29,956 nt of DNA from JBNJEM01 sp051745935 (GTDB lineage Bacteria > Planctomycetota > Planctomycetia > Pirellulales > Pirellulaceae): contig JBNJEM010000016.1 of the NCBI GenBank assembly GCA_051745935.1, positions 1-29,956 on the forward strand. The letters run 5' to 3'. A model generated the notes under the pieces. The model was given only the letters and a program-made list of their open reading frames with translations, was not told where the DNA came from and made no database searches. The position numbers and the translations under genes are program-made. Each line of letters starts with the position of its first letter. The stretch's first letter is position 1. Below are positions 24,010 through 29,956 of the stretch, piece by piece.

Positions 24010-27000
24010 ATGGTCTCTAGACCAGCATCGCCGTGCCCGGATCGAGACGTTTTGACGCGGTATCACCAAGGGACATTGCCTGCTGAAGAGCAGGAGCGGA
24101 TCGCGGAACATTTACGGACCTGTTTGCCGTGCCAAGCCATAATCAAAGCGTTGCAGAGTGATTCACGGATAATTGCCCGCAAAGAGGATTGGTGGCCGCC
24201 TGGTCATGCGGCGACAACGGAAAGGACGTTTACTCATCGAGCCGCGACGCCGGAACCCCCAACCACGCAGACATTCGTGAACCATTCCGCCGAGAAAGGC
24301 ACGCGGACTTTGGGGAGTGTGGGCCAGTATGCCCTGCTTTCTCGGCTTGGGGAGGGTGGCATGGGAACGGTCTACAAGGCGCGTCATACGCGTCTGGACA
24401 AAGTTGTGGCACTCAAAGTGCTACTGCCCAATCGAATACGCGATGAGCGGGCGATCGACCGATTTCACCGCGAGATGGCGGCGGTTGGACGGCTTGAACA
24501 CCCGCACATCGTACGTGCCACTGATGCTGGCGAGCACGATGGCATCTTCTTCCTTGTCATGGAGTACGTGGACGGAGTGGATCTCCAAGACTTGCTCAAC
24601 GCACATGGGCAATTGCCTGTTGCTGACGCATGTGAGATTGTACGACAGGCAGCAAGCGGCCTGGAATACGTTCGTCGCAACGGCTTGGTGCACCGAGACA
24701 TTAAACCCTCCAACCTGATGTTGACCCGTACTGGTGTGGTCAAAATCCTGGATCTCGGTTTGGCACGCCTGGCTTGTGAACACCGCGCAGCCGGTACCAT
24801 GACGGATACGGATCACGTACTCGGTACGGTGGATTACATGGCGCCCGAACAGTGCGCCGACAGTCATGCCGTCGACATTCGTGCCGATATCTATAGCCTC
24901 GGCTGTACATTCTACGCTTTGTTGGCGGGAGCTCCACCATTTTCCGGCTCCAGGTTTCACACGCCGTTTGAGAAGATGAAGGCTCACGTTCAGGAGCCGG
25001 TCGTTCCGCTGAACGAACTCGAGCAGACGGTTCCTCAGGGGGTGGTTGAACTCTCGGGGCGAATGCTGGAAAAGAGCCCGGACGATCGTCCACGAACACC
25101 TGCTGAAGTCGCGCGTGCAGCGGCGCCCTTTGCGGTAGGCCACGATTTGCCGGCGGACGTGGATCAGGTGCCGTCGATTGAGGTTACCGTGGATACCTCG
25201 CCTGGCCGGGCTGCTGCCGCGACAGACGCGGATTCAACGTCTGTACGGAAGAAACACGGATGGATCCGGCGGTGGATGTGGATTGCGGCAGCAATCCTGT
25301 GGTCTCTGTCGGCAATTGCCGCTTTTGTCGCGTTTTTCCGAGGCAACGACATTCCTGAACAGAAGCCCGCCGTGACACCGGTCGCATTTGAACAGGTTCC
25401 CGGGTTCGTTGTTTCTATTACTGAACGAGCCGAATTGCGTGGCCATCGCAACGAAATCTGGTCTGTCGCGTTTGCGCCGGACGGGGCTGTCCTAGCTTCG
25501 GCCGGCGTGGATCAAGTCATCAAGATCTGGAACCCGGCTGCCGGTCATGAGATCGACGAGATCACCGGATTGACCGATGAAGTTCGTTGTATCGCTTTTT
25601 CACCCGTGGAAAGGACGCTCGCAGCCGGTGGCGCTGATCCCGTCATAAGAATGTGGGACCTGACAAGTGGAAAGGAGCACTCATCGTTATTCGGGCACAC
25701 GAGCGAGGTTCGAGGTTTGGACTTTGCACCCGACGGCCAGATGCTGGCGTCGGTTGGATATGACCATTCACTCCGTTTTTGGGACCCGACCGCGAGTGAG
25801 TGCCTGCGAGATGTGAGAGCACACGATACCCGCGTGCAATGTGTTGCCTTCGTGGGAAACGAAACGGTGGCCACCGCGGGTGATGACGGAACGATCAAAT
25901 TCTGGAATGCGCGCGACGGCAGCCTGAAGAATACGATTGAGAACTCGACGGATGGGGTGACGAGCATCGCTTTTGCCGACGGCGGCCGCCTGTTGGCGTC
26001 CTCCCACTGGGACGGTTCGATTCTACTGCGAGATATGCAGTTCACCCGAGAGCCTGATCGGTTGCAACGCCATCGCGGCGCCGTGCGCGCGGTTGCTTTT
26101 TCTCCCGATGGTCGAACACTCGCTTCCGCCGGACGCGACCAGTATATCATGCTCTGGGACGTGCAAACCGGTCGGGTGATTGAAGTTCTCGATGGCCACG
26201 ACGGCGAGGTTACCAGTGTGGCATTCTCGCCCCAGGGAGACTTGCTGGCGTCGGCCGGCAGCGATGAGATCGTACGAATATGGGATGTACATATCGATCG
26301 CAGCGGACATGCTGAACTGGAGCGAGTGGCCGCGGAGCGGATCCTCAGCCGCGACGGGAAGCTCTCCGTACGTACGTACGATGGCAAAACGCGAGCGATT
26401 GAAACAGCGAGTGACCTACCGGAAAACGGATACCATGTAGTCGGTATCGAGCTGCCGGCGAATTTGGATATCACCGAAGCCGACGCTAAGATGCTGGAAC
26501 CCCTGGTCGCGGTTGAGTCCCTGCGCCTCGCAGGCACTGCACTCACGGATCAAACCCTTTCCCGTTTGGCAGGCATGGAACGGTTGCACTATGCCAATCT
26601 TTCATCCACCCGGATTTCGGGGCGCGGCTTTAAAGCGTTCTCATCACTCGAGGATTTCAAAACGTTCAGAGCGTCGGAAACTCCGTTTAACGACACGGGG
26701 ATCGCACATCTGACTAAAGCACATCGCCTGGAAACACTCTCTCTTGATAGCACGCAAGTGACGGATAAAGGATTGCGGCTTTTTAACGCGTTTCCGGAAC
26801 TTCGCGTCCTTGATTTGGACCTTTCACGGGTAACGGATGCCGGATTGGCACACCTCAGTGGGTTGAAACATTTGGAGAGTATTCAGCTTTACGAGACACG
26901 GGTCGGCGATGCGGGACTCTCTTCGCTCAGCCGGATTCCTACTCTCCAACAGATTCGCTTGGGCAATACGGAAATTACCGACACCGGTCTTAAGTCGCTA

Positions 27001-27687
27001 CAGCGGCTCAACACTCTGCAGGACATTGATCTTGCGAATACCCATGTCACCAACACGGGAGTTTCCAGCCTGCTGGCGTCAATGTCTACAATACATGAAG
27101 TTATTCTTGATGACACCTCAGTTACCTTGGCGGGGCTCCAACCCTTGCAAAACCACCCGGAACTCCAGAGGTTTTCCACGAACAATTCTCGGATCACCGA
27201 TGAGGTGTTTGATCTTCTGGAAGAAGCCAGTGATCTCTACATGCTGCGTCTCGCGGGAACCGCGGTCACCGATGCGGGTCTCCAGCGTTTGAGCGGCTGC
27301 ACGAAACTCAGGTCCTTGTACATTGCCAGTACGAATGTCACGGGACGTGCTTTTTCCGATCCGGAACTGTTCCCTGGTCTGACAGAGTTGTTCTTTGCCT
27401 GGTCAAAGGCGGACGACGAGGCGCTAGCCCATCTCGCGACTCGGTCACAACTTTCAGCACTTGACGTGGGGTACTCGCAGGTTACCGATTCGGGTCTACG
27501 TCATTTGGAAGATTCCAGTAATTTGCAATACTTGCATCTTTCGGGTAACGAAATCACCGATGCGGGTTTGGAGCATCTCGTGGAACTCAAGAATCTGTTG
27601 AACCTGCAGCTGCTGGAAACGCAAGTGACGGAAAAGGGAATCGAGACACTCCGCAAAGCCATTCCGGGCTGCAATATCGAGTATTGA
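24010..27687 (+). CDS. Zinc-finger / Ser-Thr kinase / TM / WD40 / LRR giant protein
   Basis: A 1225-residue signalling protein. Residues 1-45 contain an anti-sigma-like zinc finger (H34-x3-C38-x2-C41). Residues 107-375 are a protein kinase: LGEGGMGTVYKA (113-124), Lys136 in VALK, HRDIKPSN (Asp230), DLG (248) and APE (278-280). A single TM helix spans about 422-444. A WD40 domain at about 475-765 has seven repeats beginning with GHRNEIWSVAFAPDG and ending IWN/MWD/FWD-like, enough for one full propeller. From about 815 to the end there are about 16 leucine-rich repeats of roughly 24 residues (TDAGLxxLxxLxxLxxLxL type). The kinase faces the cytoplasm and the WD40/LRR part probably lies across the membrane. 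All kinase residues are intact. The start lacks a strong ribosome binding site. Ligands are unknown. Confidence 0.92.
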   Translation: MVSRPASPCPDRDVLTRYHQGTLPAEEQERIAEHLRTCLPCQAIIKALQSDSRIIARKEDWWPPGHAATTERTFTHRAATPEPPTTQTFVNHSAEKGTRTLGSVGQYALLSRLGEGGMGTVYKARHTRLDKVVALKVLLPNRIRDERAIDRFHREMAAVGRLEHPHIVRATDAGEHDGIFFLVMEYVDGVDLQDLLNAHGQLPVADACEIVRQAASGLEYVRRNGLVHRDIKPSNLMLTRTGVVKILDLGLARLACEHRAAGTMTDTDHVLGTVDYMAPEQCADSHAVDIRADIYSLGCTFYALLAGAPPFSGSRFHTPFEKMKAHVQEPVVPLNELEQTVPQGVVELSGRMLEKSPDDRPRTPAEVARAAAPFAVGHDLPADVDQVPSIEVTVDTSPGRAAAATDADSTSVRKKHGWIRRWMWIAAAILWSLSAIAAFVAFFRGNDIPEQKPAVTPVAFEQVPGFVVSITERAELRGHRNEIWSVAFAPDGAVLASAGVDQVIKIWNPAAGHEIDEITGLTDEVRCIAFSPVERTLAAGGADPVIRMWDLTSGKEHSSLFGHTSEVRGLDFAPDGQMLASVGYDHSLRFWDPTASECLRDVRAHDTRVQCVAFVGNETVATAGDDGTIKFWNARDGSLKNTIENSTDGVTSIAFADGGRLLASSHWDGSILLRDMQFTREPDRLQRHRGAVRAVAFSPDGRTLASAGRDQYIMLWDVQTGRVIEVLDGHDGEVTSVAFSPQGDLLASAGSDEIVRIWDVHIDRSGHAELERVAAERILSRDGKLSVRTYDGKTRAIETASDLPENGYHVVGIELPANLDITEADAKMLEPLVAVESLRLAGTALTDQTLSRLAGMERLHYANLSSTRISGRGFKAFSSLEDFKTFRASETPFNDTGIAHLTKAHRLETLSLDSTQVTDKGLRLFNAFPELRVLDLDLSRVTDAGLAHLSGLKHLESIQLYETRVGDAGLSSLSRIPTLQQIRLGNTEITDTGLKSLQRLNTLQDIDLANTHVTNTGVSSLLASMSTIHEVILDDTSVTLAGLQPLQNHPELQRFSTNNSRITDEVFDLLEEASDLYMLRLAGTAVTDAGLQRLSGCTKLRSLYIASTNVTGRAFSDPELFPGLTELFFAWSKADDEALAHLATRSQLSALDVGYSQVTDSGLRHLEDSSNLQYLHLSGNEITDAGLEHLVELKNLLNLQLLETQVTEKGIETLRKAIPGCNIEY

Positions 27688-27993
27688 ACCGATATCGGAT
27701 AAGCGTGATCGGATCGGCCCCCTATCAATTCTCCCACGGAGAGCTCTTACAAGATTATCGCATGAGGCGAAGCCCCCACGATTACTTGACGCCGGAAAGC
27801 CCCCCTCTTATCATGCGAGATGGATCCTGGGTCCCGGTCGATATGCTGTTGTGATGTCCACTGCAGAAGCAAGGTGCGCTGAAGGCCTCGTATGTTACGT
27901 GCTATCGGTGTCTCGCGCGTCGGCTAGATCACCATGTATTGGTCGAGATCCGTTAATGATCGTTTGTAAACGCGAGTGACGAGAGGACTAAAA
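27688..27993. other. Gene-free stretch
   Basis: About 305 bp between the kinase stop and the DUF1080 start. An 8-bp inverted repeat, TCGCATGA (27757-27764) and TCATGCGA (27811-27818), has a long 46-nt spacer and is probably not meaningful. The promoter of the DUF1080 gene should lie here, but I cannot place it. Confidence 0.45.
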
Positions 27994-28641
27994 ATGACGC
28001 ATCGCAGAATGATGGCAACTTTGATGACAACGACCGTGGTGCTGGTAATCGGTTTGGCCGGCGATCTTTTCGCGGGAGATCCGGATAAGCAAGGTTTTAT
28101 TCCTTTATTCGACGGGAAATCGCTCGATGGCTGGAAAATTAGCGAAAATCCCGATTCTTTCTCGGTCAAGGACGGCAAGATCGTTGCTCACGGACCCCGT
28201 GCCCATTTGTTCTATATGGGCAAAGTAGAGGACCACGACTTCAAAAACTTTCATTTCAAGGCGGATGTGATGACCAAACCGGGAGCCAATTCCGGACTGT
28301 ACTTCCACACCCGATTTCAGGAGACCGGATGGCCGTCGATGGGATACGAGGTACAGGTCAACCAGACACACGGCGATTCCAAGAAAAGCAGCGGACTTTA
28401 CGGCGTCAAGGACGTGTTCGAAGCGCCTGCGGAAGACAATGAATGGTATACGCAAGAGGTTATCGTGAAGGGAAAACGGATCATCACCAAAGTGAACGGA
28501 AAGACGCTGGTCGACTATACGGAGCCCGACGACGTGAGCGGTGGACGTAAATTGTCGCACGGTACCTTCGCTATCCAGGCACACGATCCAAACAGCGTGG
28601 CCTATTTCAAGAACATCAAAGTCAAGCCACTGGAAGACTAA
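27994..28641 (+). CDS. DUF1080 (3-keto-disaccharide hydrolase-like) secreted protein
   Basis: A 215-residue exported protein. A signal peptide (TLMTTTVVLVIGLAGDLFAG) is followed by a single DUF1080 beta-sandwich with typical segments FIPLFDGKSLDGWKI, FKADVMTKPGANSGLYFHTR, GYEVQVNQTHGD and a final VAYFKNIKVKPLED. The length is normal for one domain. Characterised relatives act on 3-keto-glycosides, so a role in oxidised-sugar breakdown in the periplasm is likely; many family members are untested. The ATG at 27994 has GAGG 8 nt upstream, which decides it over an ATG 18 bp earlier. An inverted-repeat element starts 8 bp after the stop. Confidence 0.9.
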   Translation: MTHRRMMATLMTTTVVLVIGLAGDLFAGDPDKQGFIPLFDGKSLDGWKISENPDSFSVKDGKIVAHGPRAHLFYMGKVEDHDFKNFHFKADVMTKPGANSGLYFHTRFQETGWPSMGYEVQVNQTHGDSKKSSGLYGVKDVFEAPAEDNEWYTQEVIVKGKRIITKVNGKTLVDYTEPDDVSGGRKLSHGTFAIQAHDPNSVAYFKNIKVKPLED

Positions 28642-28648
28642 GGTTCGC

Positions 28649-28802
28649 CTCAGGAATAACTGCGGCATCTTTTTAGAGGGTGGCACTTTCCTGAAAGAGC
28701 GAGCGACATGTCGCGTTCCCTCGCCAAAAAACAGGGATCGCGAGCGGAGCCAGTGTGCCGGACGAGTCGGCGGCACGTTGAATTGCGCAAGTTATTCCTG
28801 AG
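28649..28802. mobile_element. MITE-like element with 13-bp perfect inverted ends
   Basis: CTCAGGAATAACT (28649-28661) and AGTTATTCCTGAG (28790-28802) are perfect inverted repeats bounding 154 bp with no open frame. The next inner bases also partly pair. No target-site duplication is obvious. It could be a non-autonomous element or a large structured 3' end of the DUF1080 transcript, since it begins 8 bp after that stop codon. Confidence 0.6.
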
Positions 28803-28958
28803 CGACTCCTAACAATCAGTAGCGCCAAACATGGTCCCGGTGTTTGACGTTTTGTAGCTTTTAGCCAAACAACAGTAGCTTTTCCAGGAAATATGGGGTT
28901 TGGGTCCGTTTAACCGCAATCCCGCAGTGACGATCAGGGGATCGTTCGACGGTGCCAA

Positions 28959-28985
28959 CCTCCGTTCCACTGATCGGAACGGAGG
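28959..28985. other. Perfect 10-bp hairpin
   Basis: CCTCCGTTCC (28959-28968) pairs perfectly with GGAACGGAGG (28976-28985) across a 7-nt loop. No T run follows and no gene is adjacent. It may belong to another intergenic repeat family. Confidence 0.6.
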
Positions 28986-29174
28986 GATGCGCGCTGGGCC
29001 GGGGGTGTCCCACAGCGGCTTCCCCCGGTTCCAACCCACGGGAACGTCGCCGGATTGGGTCAGCAAGTGGCGGAGTGTCGGCGAAACCGACCACGCATCC
29101 GGCCCGGTTAGATCCCGGGATGAACCCTTCCATCCGGAAGCGGCCTCAGCGCGCGGGCCGCCGTCCGCTGTGAG

Positions 29175-29263
29175 GACCTGAGCCGCTTCCAGCGCGAGGC
29201 CGAGTGGACATTGGCCGTGCGGTTACACGGAGCCATGTCGCAGGTGATCGGGCCTGGCCAGAT
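29175..29263 (+). pseudogene. Possible relic of a Ser/Thr kinase domain
   Basis: The plus-strand frame reads DLSRFQREAEWTLAVRLHG followed by AMSQVIGPGQ. This recalls the RFLREAExTxxLxHPxIVPVYGLGQ segment of planctomycete kinases; a small deletion improves the DNA alignment. No other kinase motif is nearby, so this is tentative and may be chance. Confidence 0.25.
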
Positions 29264-29478
29264 AAGTTCGCACGTTAGCCGTATTCCTGTTCAATGGCGA
29301 TCGATTTTGGTCTTTCCGAAACACTTTATCCAATTGGCGCCACTTGAGCCCTCGTCCGTGGACCGAATCGCTTTGGTGGTCAAGACATACGGCGGTTACC
29401 CGTGCTGGATGAGATGCCCCGGGCTGGTCCCGGGGAGTTTCACGTTTCTCGCTAACATGGGTGGCCCCCCACTATGTG

Positions 29479-29524
29479 CCGGTTTCGCTCCGTGGCGGCT
29501 GAGGCCGCCACGGAGCGAAACCGG
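29479..29524. other. Perfect 21-bp-stem hairpin with 4-nt loop
   Basis: The arms 29479-29499 and 29504-29524 are perfectly complementary around TGAG. The left arm starts CCGGTTTCGCTCCG and the right arm ends CGGAGCGAAACCGG. This is by far the strongest hairpin in the window. No T run follows on either strand, so it is not a classical intrinsic terminator. It may be a palindromic mobile repeat or a structured RNA. Confidence 0.85.
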
Positions 29525-29570
29525 GAAGGGGCGCGGGCAACCGCATTAGTATAGCGAGGAACGTAATAAT

Positions 29571-29589
29571 CCCTCGGACAAGCCGAGGG
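29571..29589. other. 7-bp hairpin
   Basis: CCCTCGG and CCGAGGG pair around ACAAG. It lies 46 bp beyond the large hairpin, in the spacer downstream of the minus-strand gene at the right edge. Confidence 0.5.
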
Positions 29590-29771
29590 CATTGGCCTCA
29601 CCCGCAGCCCGGGTCATGCGACAATTATTTGTTTTTCGCTGCAACCACGGATGACACGGACTACACGGATGGAGGTTCCGCCGAATGGACGGTCGGAACT
29701 AGCTGTGCAATCACCGTTTAGTTGCGGCCGAGCCGAATGACGCCCTGCCGGGGTTTCCATTCGTTCTGCTG

Positions 29772-29956
29772 CTACTCATTGGCCATCCGCTTTTGGTAGG
29801 ATTTCCAAGCCTTCATCGAACGACGCAAGTTTTCCCTCTTGTCGCCCTTGACGGCGAAGCACTGCAAGCCGACTGGTCCGTCGAAGCCCATTTGTTTGAC
29901 TGTCTTCAGCAGATGATAAACGTCGAATTCGCCTTGGCCAAGCGGCTGGATCAGCC
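29772..29956 (-). CDS. Sugar phosphate isomerase/epimerase-like protein, 3' end only
   Basis: The last 61 codons of a minus-strand gene cut by the window edge. The frame reads PLGQGEFDVYHLLKTVKQMG, then FDGPVGLQCFAVKGDKRENL, and ends KSYQKRMANE before TAG at 29772-29774. The GEFD segment followed by a helix and GFDGPVGLQ fits the last strands of the xylose-isomerase-like TIM barrel found in planctomycete sugar isomerases/epimerases, where the Glu often helps bind metal. The N-terminal part and the active site are outside the window, so function is inferred from this fragment and from the DUF1080 and symporter neighbours. Confidence 0.72.
   Translation of the reverse strand, partial: LIQPLGQGEFDVYHLLKTVKQMGFDGPVGLQCFAVKGDKRENLRRSMKAWKSYQKRMANE

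Larger units (their letters stand above)
28642..29771. other. Long gene-free region with several hairpins
   Basis: About 1.1 kb between the DUF1080 gene and the partial gene at the right edge. It holds an inverted-repeat element (28649-28802), hairpins at 28959-28985, 29479-29524 and 29571-29589, and a possible kinase relic (29175-29263). Around 29645-29670 the sequence repeats the short motif CACGGA-TGA/CTA-CACGGA. Open frames here lack recognisable domains. Confidence 0.55.

Noticed and set aside
25545..26546. Minus-strand open frame of about 333 codons
   Set aside because: It is antisense to the WD40 part of the kinase gene and is Ser/Arg-rich, as expected from a shadow frame.
27757..27818. 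8-bp inverted repeat as terminator after the kinase gene
   Set aside because: The 46-nt spacer is too long for a stable hairpin and no T run follows.

Overview
The window looks like a chromosomal segment of a planctomycete (Planctomycetota, probably Pirellulales). This is inferred from content, not from a database search. The pointers are a very long Ser/Thr kinase carrying WD40 and leucine-rich repeats, a DUF1080 protein, a GHL10-type glycoside-hydrolase-like protein, a sodium:solute symporter next to a tandem alpha/beta-hydrolase, a stand-alone sulfotransferase, a PPi-type phosphofructokinase, moderately high GC, and long intergenic regions full of short structured repeats. No rRNA, tRNA, CRISPR array or intact insertion sequence was seen.

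Left part (1-5.1 kb): an array of four 65-bp tandem repeats, each with an invariant hairpin, lies beyond the 3' end of a minus-strand PPi-dependent phosphofructokinase. Upstream of it are a zinc-ribbon protein with an acidic hinge and a single-chain fusion of a MntA-type nucleotidyltransferase to a HepT-type domain. That fusion looks like a one-polypeptide version of the type VII toxin-antitoxin pair.

Middle part (5.1-12.7 kb): a compact divergent locus. On the minus strand, in transcription order, are an acyl carrier protein, an E2-like acyltransferase without a lipoyl domain, an ICMT/PEMT-like membrane methyltransferase and a PAPS sulfotransferase. Divergently, on the plus strand, come an AMP-forming acyl ligase and a secreted alpha/beta-hydrolase-like protein. 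Together they would allow acyl activation, loading on a carrier, transfer to an acceptor, methylation and sulfation. I do not recognise this combination, and it is the best candidate here for an undescribed pathway (a sulfated or methylated lipid or small acylated metabolite).

Right part (12.7-30 kb): surface and carbohydrate functions. These are a secreted GHL10 protein, a glycine-zipper protein, an unknown minus-strand protein, a tandem alpha/beta-hydrolase whose first domain has lost its nucleophile, an SSS transporter with a large charged insertion, a relic of a REP-associated (RAYT) transposase, a 1225-residue zinc-finger/kinase/TM/WD40/LRR protein, a DUF1080 protein, and the 3' end of a sugar-isomerase/epimerase-like gene cut by the window edge. 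The hydrolases, symporter, DUF1080 protein and isomerase fit uptake and breakdown of polysaccharide-derived sugars.

Two interspersed repeat families run through the intergenic regions. Family A (about 72-86 bp, four copies) has imperfect inverted ends of the CCCRTAACAARACC type around a conserved core. Family B (about 105 bp, five copies) can fold into a series of hairpins with paired substitutions. Further perfect hairpins, including one with a 21-bp stem, lie near the right end.
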